Shown here in pieces: positions 25,701 to 35,324 of a stretch of 64,000 nt of DNA. The notes under the pieces are model-generated. The model was not told the DNA's origin and did not search any database. It saw only the letters and a program-made list of their open reading frames with translations. Positions within the stretch are counted from its first letter, which is position 1; each line of letters opens with the position of its first letter. The DNA is taken from positions 1 to 64,000 of the forward strand of contig NZ_JAFFSX010000021.1 of the NCBI RefSeq assembly GCF_017948485.1, read 5' to 3'. This DNA comes from Streptomyces sp. GESEQ-35. Its GTDB lineage: Bacteria > Actinomycetota > Actinomycetes > Streptomycetales > Streptomycetaceae. Position numbers and translations under genes: made by a program.

Positions 25701-26789
25701 CGTGCCGCCCCAGCCCGAGGAGTGGAACGACTCGCACCAGACCCGGTCGTGGCCGTAGAGGTGCGCCATCGAGCTGTGCACCTTGATATCGCCCTCGTGG
25801 TCGCTTCCGGCGGCGCCGAACCAGCGGTGAGTGCGGAAGTAGTCGGAGTAGAACTGGGTCGCCTGGATCGGCTGCCCGCCGCGGGCGGGGTTCAACTGGT
25901 CGGCGCCGACCAGCATTCCGTACCGGGAGTGCCACTCGCCCAGCGGACGGAAGAAGGCCTCCTCGGCGAGCTCCGCCCGGGTGCGGTAGTAGTCGCCGAG
26001 CACCTTGGCGCCGTCCTCGGTGGCCTCCGGCGCCCAGAGCGCGGGCAGCACGTCGAGCAGGTCGTAGCCGCGGCGCTTGGTGAACTCCTCGGACAGCCGC
26101 GGGGTCCAGGAGTTGTGCATCGGCAGCTCGTCCTGGAAGCTCCCGGCGATCACCCGGCCGAGCCGCTCGGGCATCCGGCGCTCGAACTCGCCGTGCACCA
26201 GGTCGCGCAGGGCGTCGCAGGCCTCGGGGGACAGGTAGTCGTAGGCGGTCCGCAGGGTGTAGGTCAGGGTAACCGGGGTCTCGGGGGTGGCTTCCCCGTC
26301 GACCAGGCGCCCGTCGTCGCCGAGGGCGATCCGCCGCCCGTCGGCGTCGTACGCGGCGACCGGGGTGGCCAGCGGCGGTACGGCGACCCGCCCGTCGGCA
26401 CTGACCTTGAGCTCGGTGCGGTGCAGCGTGGCCCCGGCGTACTCGGGATGGTCCTGCGTCAGTCGCCCCTGCAGATTGGCTCCGGAGAACCCGATCTGGT
26501 CGTAGAACCAGATCCGCATCCCCAGCCGTTCGCAGATCTCGCAGGCATCCGCGAAGCGGTCCCACCACTCCTCGCTGAACCAGAGCGGGTCGTCGGACGC
26601 GGCTCCGACCATGGGGCCGGCCGGAGCGAGGTTGATGACGACGACGTTCTTCACGCCCTGCCCGGCCAGCTGCTCCAACTGCTCGGTGAGCCGCTCCGGA
26701 GTGACCTTCTCCCCACTCCACCACCACAACGGCGCGGGGGAGAACTCGGGGGACGGTTCGTCGAACAGGCGGGTGAGTTCGGAGTTCAT
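22751..26789 (-). pseudogene. GH106-type alpha-L-rhamnosidase, split by one extra G in a G-run
   Basis: One gene of about 1345 codons in two frames. The N-terminal part starts at ATG 26789: EFSPAPLWWWSGEKVTPERL, MRIWFYDQIGFSGANLQGRL, VIAGSFQDELPMHNSWTPRL, then VWCESFHSSGWGGTLEDTYD. The C-terminal part resumes at QYGPFAQAVSRICSMLSWGT, then VWWNGVEVTP and YRTRVRLTAE. These are features of the long multidomain GH106 rhamnosidases. The frames would join exactly if the run at 25556-25561 (CCCCCC on the plus strand) had five bases rather than six. Without a signal peptide the enzyme would be cytoplasmic. The break may be a true mutation, a phase-variable tract or a sequencing error. Confidence 0.85.
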
Positions 26790-26946
26790 GCGGTGCTCCC
26801 TTTACGGTCGCGGCGGGGGTGGGCACTCCGGTAGGCAGTCCGACCTGCGGGGCGATCCTTCTCATGATCCGGATACCGATGGCGCCGGCCAGGCCCATGG
26901 CCGCGTAGAACAGCCGGTCCCGCCGACGGGTGTCGGCGAGCCGGAC
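26790..26946 (-). other. Leader of GH106 gene with possible C-terminal gene scrap
   Basis: Between repeat B and the GH106 start the minus strand can be read as EEFVRLADTRRRDRLFYAAM followed by GLAGAIGIRIMRRIAP, which looks protein-like (a hydrophobic Gly/Ala segment) but has no start of its own and is not recognised. It may be the tail of a lost gene. AAAGGGAG lies 6-13 bases before the GH106 ATG. Confidence 0.35.
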
Positions 26947-27692
26947 GAACTCCTCGCATTGCCGGGCGGTTCTCGTTCCCGCCGTGCTTTCACGCTAGGC
27001 GTGGCAGGAACGGGCCGACAATTGGGAGTTGGCTGGAGTGCGTAGGGGATTCCTTTACACGGCTACACGGCCCGGCGTGTCAGGAGCCGTTACGTGGGCT
27101 CGTTCGCCAGGAGTCGTGCGATGCCCGGCGGGCTGAAGATGTCCCGGGTGGCGAGCGCGATCCCGCCGTGGATGCCGGCTGCGGCGCCGAGCTGGGTCGT
27201 GGTGATGGTGAGTTTGCGCGTGGCCAGTGGCAGGGCGCGCTGGTAGACCACCGCGCGGACGCCGGAGAGCAGATCGTCGCGGAGTTCGCTCAGGGGGCCG
27301 CCGAGCACCAGGGTGCGGGGGTTGAACATGTGCACCAGCATCGCCACCACCTCGCCGATCTCGGTGGCGGCCTGGCGCAGTGCGTGCAGGGCGGGCGGGT
27401 CACTGTTGGCCACCCGCTGTGCCAGTTCGTGGGCGCCGTGCAGCGGGTCTTCGCCGGTCGTCTCGGGGATGCCGAGGCTGCGCAGGATCGCCCGGTGGGA
27501 GGCGAGCGCTCCCACGCAGCCGATGTTGCCGCAGGCGCACAGCACGTCACCGCCGCCGACCGCCCGGATGTGGCCGATGTCGCCGGCGGCCCCGTCGGCT
27601 CCGCGGTACACGTCACCGTTCGCGGTGACGATCCCGGCACCGATACCGCTGGCGATCTTGATGCACAGCAGCGGAGTGTCCGCCGTGGCCTG
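26947..27692. repeat. Direct repeat B: promoter plus intact ROK 3' coding sequence
   Basis: The longer copy of the duplication described at 22123-22623. It comprises UTR, promoter (minus strand TTGTCG at 27021-27016, 18 bp, TAGCGT at 26997-26992), the conserved ACTCC-N5-ACTCC upstream block and the last 600 bp of the intact ROK gene. Here the promoter points at the GH106 gene, so both the rhamnosidase and the iac operon inherited the same control region. Confidence 0.85.
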
Positions 27693-28328
27693 GCCGGCCT
27701 CGCCGAGCGCCATGAGGTTGACGTCGTTGTCCACCACGACCGGGCAGCGGAACGCGGTGCGGAGGTGCTCGGCGACGGGGTAGCCGTCCCATCCGGGCAT
27801 GCCGGTTGGACGTACCGCGCAGCCGTGCTGGAAGTCGACGGGGCCGGGCAGGCCGACCACCGTCTCGCGTACCCGGTCCGGGTCGCGGTCGTGCTTCGCC
27901 AGCAGGCTGGACAGCCGCTCCGTCACCGCCTCCAGCACCGCCCGGGGGCCGGCGTCGATCCGGATGTCCACGGTCTCGTGCGCGATCACCCGCTGGGTGA
28001 GGTCGGCGATGGCGACCTGGCTCGACAGCGTGTCGATGTCTGCGACGGCGATGGTCCCGGCCTGCGGGCTGATCGTCAGGACCCGCGGCGGGCGTCCCCG
28101 GACCGACTCCCTGCTCTCCAGCTCCTGGAGTATGCCGCGCGCCACGAGGTGGTCGACCTGCTGACCCACGGTCGAACGGGCGAGGCCGCTGCGCCGGGAG
28201 ATCTCCGCGCGGCTGGTCGCCTCACCGGAGACCACGAGATCCAGCACCCTGCGCAGGGCGACCGGCACCGGGGAGGATGGGGCCGTCCCGGCAGTGTGCC
28301 CCTCGCTATATCCGTCGCCTTTATGCAT
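27090..28328 (-). CDS. ROK-family transcriptional repressor (NagC/XylR type)
   Basis: A 412-residue protein. The N-terminal MarR-like winged helix (RRVLDLVVSGEATSRAEISR, RSGLARSTVGQQVDHLVARG) is followed by a ROK sugar-kinase-like domain with VVVDNDVNLMALGEAG, SGIGAGIVTANGDVYRGADG, the H-x-x-V...CxCGxxGC zinc motif (HIRAVGGGDVLCACGNIGC) and FNPRTLVLGGPL. ROK repressors release DNA on binding a sugar. It is divergent from the oxidoreductase/isomerase/transporter operon and upstream of GH106, so it probably represses both through sites in 28329-28554 and repeat B. Confidence 0.92.
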   Translation of the reverse strand: MHKGDGYSEGHTAGTAPSSPVPVALRRVLDLVVSGEATSRAEISRRSGLARSTVGQQVDHLVARGILQELESRESVRGRPPRVLTISPQAGTIAVADIDTLSSQVAIADLTQRVIAHETVDIRIDAGPRAVLEAVTERLSSLLAKHDRDPDRVRETVVGLPGPVDFQHGCAVRPTGMPGWDGYPVAEHLRTAFRCPVVVDNDVNLMALGEAGQATADTPLLCIKIASGIGAGIVTANGDVYRGADGAAGDIGHIRAVGGGDVLCACGNIGCVGALASHRAILRSLGIPETTGEDPLHGAHELAQRVANSDPPALHALRQAATEIGEVVAMLVHMFNPRTLVLGGPLSELRDDLLSGVRAVVYQRALPLATRKLTITTTQLGAAAGIHGGIALATRDIFSPPGIARLLANEPT

Positions 28329-28554
28329 TCCAGTGACCCTAATAACGTCATCTTGCGCCCGTCAACAGTGTCTTCCGGTCAAGGATGTCGGGATCATGTC
28401 GAGATCGTTTCGGTGCAGGACCGGGATTTGGCCGATTTTAGGCCTTGTAGAAAATTAAATAGGGCCTCTTGTGCTTCTCCGGCGAACTAAACGATGGTGA
28501 TGCGCAACGCGGCGTTCAGGCCGCGGTCGGTCGGCAGACGGCGGAGGTGCACCG
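28329..28554. promoter_or_regulatory. Divergent ROK/catabolic operon control region, AT-rich core
   Basis: The stretch 28428-28467 is markedly AT-rich for this genome. AGGCC (28440-28444) and GGCCT (28463-28467) form an inverted repeat around TTGTAGAAAATTAAATAG, which resembles the AT-rich operators of ROK repressors. The region must contain promoters for both the ROK gene and the plus-strand operon. The motif is visible; repression by the adjacent ROK protein is inferred. Confidence 0.5.
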
Positions 28555-29654
<1,100 letters not shown>

Positions 29655-29658
<4 letters not shown>

Positions 29659-30575
29659 AACTCGGAATGCTCACAGCCTGTCTCCCGAACCTCTCCTTGA
29701 CGCAGATCGCCGCCTGGGCGAGCGAGGCCGGATACGAGGCTCTGGAGGTCGCCGCCTGGCCGCGGACCGGCGGCCGTGACTTCGAAGCCGCACACCTGCC
29801 AGTGTCCGACTTCGGCCCCCAACAGGCCGCCGAGACCCGCGAGTTGTTCGAGCGCCACCGCCTCCAGCTCCCGGCGCTCGCGTACTACGAGAACAACCTC
29901 CACCCCGATGCCGGGCGCCGGGAACAGATCCACGCCCACCTCAAGAAGGTCATCGACGCGGCGGCCTCCCTCGACGTTCCGTACGTCGGCACCTTCGTCG
30001 GCCGCGACTGGACCCAGCCGGTGGCGCACAGCCTCCGCGAGGCCGAGAAGATCTTCCCCGAACTCGTCGAGTACGCGGGCGAACGCGGCGTACGCATCAT
30101 CATCGAGAACTGTGTGATGGAGGGCTGGCACCCGGACGGCTACCCGGGCAACCTCGCGTACTCGCCGGAGCTGTGGGAGTGGATGTTCTCCCTCGGGCTC
30201 TACCTCAACTGGGATCCGTCGCACCTCACTTGGATCGGCGTCGATCCGGTGAAGACCATCGCGCCGTACGCCGACCGGATCGTCCACGCCCAGGCCAAGG
30301 ACGCCGAGATCCTGCCCGGCGCGATCGACCGCTACGGCGTCTTCGGCAAGGCGGTCGGGCGCGACGACCCCTGGGACAACGGCTGGTGGCGCTACCGCGT
30401 CCCGGGCCGCGGCCAGGTCGATTGGAACGCCGTCGTGGACGCCCTGTACGAGAACGGGTTCACCGGGACGCTCTCGGTCGAGCACGAGGACCCCGTGTGG
30501 AGCGGCACCGAGGAGAAGGTCAAGACGGGGCTGGAGATCGCCCACCGCACGCTGCGGCCACTGATCGCGGCCTGA
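29655..30575 (+). CDS. Xylose-isomerase-like TIM-barrel protein (sugar phosphate isomerase/epimerase family), first
   Basis: A 306-residue AP-endonuclease-2/xylose-isomerase-like barrel. The metal-ligand pattern is visible: IIIENCVMEGWHPDGY (Glu), LYLNWDPSHLTWIGVDP (Asp, His), VHAQAKDAEIL (His) and LSVEHEDPVW (Glu). These proteins isomerise, epimerise, dehydrate or cleave sugars. It is translationally coupled to the preceding oxidoreductase (ATGA), a pairing also seen in inositol catabolism and in 3-keto-glycoside cleavage systems. The substrate cannot be read from sequence. Confidence 0.88.
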
Positions 30576-30641
30576 CGGGCCGTACCCAGCCCGCCACTTG
30601 ACCGACACGCCCCCCAACTGACAAGAAAGCGCAGGAGATTC

Positions 30642-31751
30642 ATGGCTCAGGAGAACACGCGGCACCGCATCGGGATTCTGGGCGCGGGCAACATATTCGG
30701 CCGTTACGTCGAAGGCCTGCGTAATTTCCCGGAGCTGGAAGTGGTCCGCGTCGCCGACATCGACCCGGCCCGCGCCAAGCAGGCCGCCGCCGAATTCGGC
30801 ATCCCGGAATGGGGGGACGACACCGAACTCCTCGCCGACGACAGCGTCGAGATCATCATCAACATCACGCCGCCGCAGTTCCACGCGAAGACCACCATCG
30901 CCGCGCTGGAGGCCGGCAAGCACGTCTACGCGGAGAAGCCGCTTGCCGTCACCGTCGAGGAGGGCAGGAGCATCCTCGAAGCCGCGGCGCGCACCGGGCG
31001 CCTGCTGGGATCGGCACCCGACACCTTCCTGGGCAGCGCCGTGCAGACCGCGCGGCACGCGATCGACGCCGGGCTGATCGGCGAGGTCGTCGGCACCACC
31101 GCCTTCGTACGCTCCAGCCGCGCCGAGACCTGGCACCCCGACCCCCGTTCCTTCTTCCAGCCGGGCGCCGGGCCCGTGTTCGACATGGGGCCCTACTACC
31201 TGGCGGCCCTGATCAACTGCCTCGGCCCGGTGAGTTCGCTCTCCGCGGCCACCCGCATCGGCGCGAAGACCCGCAAGGTCACGAGCCCCGACCGCGTGGT
31301 CGACGAGATCACCGTCGAGGTGCCCACCCACGCTTCCGCCGTGCTGACCTTCGACTCCGGGGCGATCGGCACCGTCCTCATGAGCTTCGACGTCTGGGAC
31401 ACCGAACTGCCACGGATCGAGATCTACGGCACCGAGGGCACCCTCGCGCTGCCGAACCCCAACTTCTTCGACGGCGACGTACGGATCAAGCGCCACCAGG
31501 ACACCGACTGGGAGGTGCTCACCCCGGTGACCGAACTGTTCGGCGCCGTGGGCACACCCGAGCAGCACCGCCGGGGCCTGGGAGTACGGGACCTCGTCGG
31601 CGCGCTCGCCGGCGAGCCGCACCGCGCGAACGCCCAGTTCGCCTTCCACACCCTGGAAGTCCTCGCGAGCTTCGAGATCGCGCAGCAGGAGAGCCGGGTC
31701 GTCGCGCTGGAGAGCAGCTGCGAGCGCCCCGAGCCCCGCCAAGCCCGCTGA
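30642..31751 (+). CDS. Gfo/Idh/MocA family oxidoreductase (second)
   Basis: A 369-residue paralogue of the first oxidoreductase with IGILGAGNIFGRYVEGLRNF (cofactor), NITPPQFHAKTTIAALEAGK, HVYAEKPLAVTVEEGRSILE (EKP motif) and FDMGPYYLAALINCLGPVSS (substrate-domain His replaced by Tyr-Tyr context). GAGATT precedes the ATG. The 66-bp gap from the isomerase gene has no visible terminator. Two divergent oxidoreductases in one operon suggest oxidation of different positions or different glycosides. Confidence 0.9.
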   Translation: MAQENTRHRIGILGAGNIFGRYVEGLRNFPELEVVRVADIDPARAKQAAAEFGIPEWGDDTELLADDSVEIIINITPPQFHAKTTIAALEAGKHVYAEKPLAVTVEEGRSILEAAARTGRLLGSAPDTFLGSAVQTARHAIDAGLIGEVVGTTAFVRSSRAETWHPDPRSFFQPGAGPVFDMGPYYLAALINCLGPVSSLSAATRIGAKTRKVTSPDRVVDEITVEVPTHASAVLTFDSGAIGTVLMSFDVWDTELPRIEIYGTEGTLALPNPNFFDGDVRIKRHQDTDWEVLTPVTELFGAVGTPEQHRRGLGVRDLVGALAGEPHRANAQFAFHTLEVLASFEIAQQESRVVALESSCERPEPRQAR

Positions 31752-31790
31752 TCCCGAGCCGCGCCCCACAGTCTGAAAGGACCCGAGAAC

Positions 31791-32681
31791 ATGAAGATCA
31801 GGCAGGACCGTCTCGCCATCAACCCCCTGCAGTGGGTCGCGAGCCCCGACGGCTGGATCGACCCCACCCTCGCGCCGGCGCTGGAGAACCGCCTGGAGGT
31901 CATCCGCGACGCGGGCATCACCGCCGTACACAGCGACGTCCCCGGCGACATGAAGGCCGCGACGTACGCCGCGCTGCTGGCCGAGCACGGACTCAGCGCC
32001 GCGCCCGGTTACGTTCCCGTACGGCTCACCGAGGACGAGACCGAGCGGCAGCAGTACCGGGACACCGCCGCGCGGGTCGCCGAACAGCACGCGGAGCTCG
32101 GCGTGCCCACGATGTTCCTCGCCATGGGGATGGCCAAGGACGCGGTACGCGTGGCCCGCCCGGCGGTCGGTCAGGACGCCGACCAGGACCGGCTGGAACG
32201 CGTACGGGACCTGCTCGCGGAGACGGCCGGCATCATCCGCGCTCAGGGGATCACCCCCGCCTTCCATCCGCACGTGGGCACCTGGGCCGAGACCGAGGAG
32301 GAGACCCGCTTCGTCCTCGACACCGTCGACGCCTCCGTCCTCGGTTTCGGTCCCGACATGGGCCACCTGGCCTGGGCGGGCGCCGACGCCGCGCAGCTCG
32401 TCCGCGACTATGCCGACCGCGTGGCGAGCGTCCACATCAAGGACCTCGACCTCGGCCTCGCCGCACGGGCGAGGGAGGCGGGCTGGGACTACCGCAGGAC
32501 GGTGAAGGCGGGTCTGTGGTCCGAGCCGGGCCACGGAAACGCCGACATTGAAGGCTTCGTCGGCGCGCTCCCGGACGGCTTCGACGGCTGGCTGATCATC
32601 GAGGTCGACCGCGGGGCCCAGCCGACCCCGGAGGAGAGCGTCCGACGCTGCGGGGAGTGGGCCGCCAAGTACGTGCGGTGA
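31791..32681 (+). CDS. Xylose-isomerase-like TIM-barrel protein (IolE-like), second
   Basis: A 296-residue barrel with the closer IolE-type pattern: KIRQDRLAINPLQWVASPDG at the start, ITPAFHPHVGTWAETEEETR, VLGFGPDMGHLAWAGADAAQ, ASVHIKDLD and WLIIEVDRG at the end. IolE dehydrates keto-inositol, and relatives act on 3-keto sugars. It follows the second oxidoreductase by 39 bp, giving two oxidoreductase-barrel pairs in a row. Inositol catabolism itself is unlikely because the other iol genes are absent. Confidence 0.85.
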   Translation: MKIRQDRLAINPLQWVASPDGWIDPTLAPALENRLEVIRDAGITAVHSDVPGDMKAATYAALLAEHGLSAAPGYVPVRLTEDETERQQYRDTAARVAEQHAELGVPTMFLAMGMAKDAVRVARPAVGQDADQDRLERVRDLLAETAGIIRAQGITPAFHPHVGTWAETEEETRFVLDTVDASVLGFGPDMGHLAWAGADAAQLVRDYADRVASVHIKDLDLGLAARAREAGWDYRRTVKAGLWSEPGHGNADIEGFVGALPDGFDGWLIIEVDRGAQPTPEESVRRCGEWAAKYVR

Positions 32682-32783
32682 CCCACAGGCTCGGAACGTC
32701 GAATGACTGGTTGCTCACACCCGGGGAGCGGGACGACCAGGGGGAGCCGAGGAGACAGTGGTAATGGAACAGATGGAGAGATC

Positions 32784-34292
32784 ATGCGCAAGACAGCGGC
32801 GTTCATCGGCGCCGGATTCCTGACCATCACAACCGCGGCCTGCGGCGGCACCGGCTCGACCGGCGCCACCGACAAGACGCTGACCATCTCCGAGTCGGTC
32901 ACGGCCACGCCGTGGGACCTCGCGAAGGCCAACATGGGCCCCGAGGCCCCGTACTACCAGCCGGTCTACGACACGCTGATCCGGCTGAACACGAAGAACG
33001 AGCCCACCCCGAACCTGGCCACCTCGTGGACGTACGACAAGGCCGAGACCACCCTGACGCTGAAGCTGCGCAGCGGTGTGAAGTTCACCGACGGCACAGC
33101 GCTCGACGCGCAGGCCGTCAAACAGAACCTCCTGCACACCAAGAGCGGTACGGGCACGGCCGCCGGCGAGATCCAGGACATCTCGAGCGTGGACGCCGTG
33201 GACGCCCAGACCGTCGCCATCAAGCTGAGCCACCCCACCGCCGCCCTCCTCCCCGCCCTGGGCCAGGTCTCCGGCATGATCGCCAGCCCCAAGTCACTGG
33301 AGAACCCGAAGGCTCCCGTCGGGTCCGGCCCGTACCAGCTGGACGCCTCGGCGACGACGGCCGGGCAGACGTACACCTACACGCGGAATTCGGGTTACTG
33401 GAACGCGAAGGCATTCCCGTACGACAAGATCGTCATCAAGTATCTGGCCGACCCGACGGCACGTACCAACGCCCTGCTCTCGGGCCAGCTCGACGGCGCC
33501 TCGCTCAGCCTCAGCCGCGTCAAGACAGTCAAGGGCCGTGGCCTGAACGTGGTCACCTATCAACCCGGCGACATCGAGGGCCTGTTCATCTGGGACCGGG
33601 CCGGCAAGACCGTCCCCGCGCTCGGCAAGCTGAAGGTCCGACAGGCGCTCAACTACGCCTTCGACAAGCAGGCCATCATCAAGACGGCCAAGACCGGCCT
33701 CGGCGAGCCCACCACGCAGCTGTTCGCACCGTGGGAGGAGGGCTACGACACCTCGCTGAACTCCACGTACTCCTACGACCCGGCGAAGGCCAAGAAGCTC
33801 CTCGCCGAGGCCGGTTACCCGAACGGTTTCTCGGTCACCCTCCCGGACTTGTCCGCCCTCTTCCCGCAGGAGCAGGCAGCCCTCACCCAGTCCCTCAAGG
33901 ACATCGGCATCAAGGTGAAGCTGGACAACCTGCCGAGCGACCAGATCTTCAGCAGCATGTTCGCCGGAAAGTACGCCCTGTCCTACTTCAAGATGGGTGC
34001 CCCGACCTCGTGGGACAAGGTTCAGCTGGAGCTGACCGAGAAGTCGGCCGGGAACCCCTTCAAGTACCACGACGCCAAGGCCGACGGCCTGATCTCGCAG
34101 ATCTCCAAGGCGACCGGAGCCGAGCGCAGCGCGCTGTTCAAGGAGCTCAACACCTACGTCGTCGACCAGGCGTGGGACGCCCCTTGGACTCCCACCGTGA
34201 ACGCCTACGCGACCGCCAAGGACGTGAAGGTGACACCGCAGCCCGGCATCATTTTCCCGCCGATCTACAACTTCGCGCCGGCGACGAGCTAG
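32784..34292 (+). CDS. ABC transporter substrate-binding lipoprotein (SBP_bac_5, oligopeptide/oligosaccharide type)
   Basis: A 502-residue lipoprotein. GGAGAG is 4-9 bases before the ATG at 32784. Signal MRKTAAFIGAGFLTITTAAC gives a lipobox-like TTAAC at about residues 16-20. The mature protein has family-5 features: YYQPVYDTLIRLNTKNEPTP, LRSGVKFTDGTALDAQAVKQ, VGSGPYQLDA, and VRQALNYAFDKQAI. Family-5 receptors bind peptides but also oligosaccharides and plant glycosides; the glycosidase-rich context favours a glycoside. Permease and ATPase genes follow. Confidence 0.9.
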   Translation: MRKTAAFIGAGFLTITTAACGGTGSTGATDKTLTISESVTATPWDLAKANMGPEAPYYQPVYDTLIRLNTKNEPTPNLATSWTYDKAETTLTLKLRSGVKFTDGTALDAQAVKQNLLHTKSGTGTAAGEIQDISSVDAVDAQTVAIKLSHPTAALLPALGQVSGMIASPKSLENPKAPVGSGPYQLDASATTAGQTYTYTRNSGYWNAKAFPYDKIVIKYLADPTARTNALLSGQLDGASLSLSRVKTVKGRGLNVVTYQPGDIEGLFIWDRAGKTVPALGKLKVRQALNYAFDKQAIIKTAKTGLGEPTTQLFAPWEEGYDTSLNSTYSYDPAKAKKLLAEAGYPNGFSVTLPDLSALFPQEQAALTQSLKDIGIKVKLDNLPSDQIFSSMFAGKYALSYFKMGAPTSWDKVQLELTEKSAGNPFKYHDAKADGLISQISKATGAERSALFKELNTYVVDQAWDAPWTPTVNAYATAKDVKVTPQPGIIFPPIYNFAPATS

Positions 34293-34297
34293 CAGCG

Positions 34298-34343
34298 ACG
34301 AGCCAGCAGCAACGATCTAGACGAGCCAGCAGCAACGATCTAG
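34298..34343. repeat. Perfect 23-bp tandem duplication after binding-protein gene
   Basis: Positions 34298-34320 and 34321-34343 are identical and directly adjacent, with a partial, degenerate third copy just upstream overlapping the stop codon (34281-34297). Each unit ends in GATCTAG. It lies between the binding-protein stop and the permease ribosome-binding site. It may reflect replication slippage, or it could influence expression of the downstream permease; no strong hairpin is obvious. Confidence 0.8.
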
Positions 34344-34382
34344 TGGCAAGGCCGCTGTGACCTGCGGAAGGAGGAACTGACC

Positions 34383-35324
34383 GTGCTTGTCTTCTTGTTC
34401 CGGCGCATCGCCGCCGGTGTCGTCCTGGTGGTCGTCGTGGCCACCGCGACGTTCCTGCTGCTCAGCCTGACCGGCACCGACGTGGCCCGCAACATCCTCG
34501 GCGAGACCGCCTCGTCGTCCCAGGTGTCCGCCAAGGCCCGTGAACTCGGCCTCGACGAACCCCTGGTGGTCAGGTACGGGCACTGGATCGACCAGGCCGT
34601 GCGCGGCGATCTGGGCCAGTCCTGGTTCACCGGCGACTCGGTGAACCAGTCCCTGGCGGACACCCTTCCGGTCACGCTCTCCATCGTCCTCGTCGGCATG
34701 CTGATCGCCCTGGTCCTCAGCATCGCGTTGGGAACCGTGGCGGCGCTGCGCGGCGGCTGGGTGGACCGGGTCGTGCAGTTCGCCGCGGTGCTCGGCACCG
34801 CGATCCCCAGTTTCCTGATCGCCCTGGTCCTCGCGGTCGTCATGGCAGTCCAGCTCGGACTGCTGCCGGCCACCGGATATGTCGCCCTTGGCACATCCGC
34901 CACGGGATGGCTCCAGTCGGTCATCCTGCCCGCCGTGGCACTGGCGGTCGCGGCCACGGCGGCCACGGCGATGCAGGTGCGCGGGGCACTGATCGACGTC
35001 CTGCGGGCCGACTTCGTCCGCACGCTGCGCAGCCGGGGGCTCAGCACACGCAGTGTTGTGTACAAGCACGCGCTGCGGAACGCCGCCCCACCCGCCCTGA
35101 CCGTGCTCGCCCTCCAGTTCATCGGCCTGATCGGCGGCGCGGTCGTCGTGGAGAAGGTGTTCGGGCTGCCGGGCATCGGCACGCTCGCCAACTCGGCGGC
35201 CGTCCGGGGAGACGCGCCCGTCCTGCTCGGCACGGTCGTGGTGACCGTGGCCGTCGTCGTCGCCGTCAACCTCCTGCTGGACATCGCGTACGGCTGGCTC
35301 AACCCGAAGGTGCGTGTCTCATGA
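34383..35324 (+). CDS. ABC transporter permease (DppB/OppB type)
   Basis: A 313-residue membrane protein with a GTG start and GGAAGGAGGA upstream. Hydrophobic helices are clear (FRRIAAGVVLVVVVATATFL, IVLVGMLIALVLSIALGTVA, VLGTAIPSFLIALVLAVVMA), and the EAA-type cytoplasmic loop RADFVRTLRSRGLSTRSVVY contacts the ATPase. It forms the translocation channel together with the permease part of the downstream fusion. Its stop overlaps the start of that gene (ATGA). Confidence 0.9.
   Translation: MLVFLFRRIAAGVVLVVVVATATFLLLSLTGTDVARNILGETASSSQVSAKARELGLDEPLVVRYGHWIDQAVRGDLGQSWFTGDSVNQSLADTLPVTLSIVLVGMLIALVLSIALGTVAALRGGWVDRVVQFAAVLGTAIPSFLIALVLAVVMAVQLGLLPATGYVALGTSATGWLQSVILPAVALAVAATAATAMQVRGALIDVLRADFVRTLRSRGLSTRSVVYKHALRNAAPPALTVLALQFIGLIGGAVVVEKVFGLPGIGTLANSAAVRGDAPVLLGTVVVTVAVVVAVNLLLDIAYGWLNPKVRVS

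Noticed and set aside
31791..32681. myo-Inositol catabolism (IolE) locus
   Set aside because: IolA, IolB, IolC and IolD counterparts are absent and rhamnosidases are present, so only the fold is shared.
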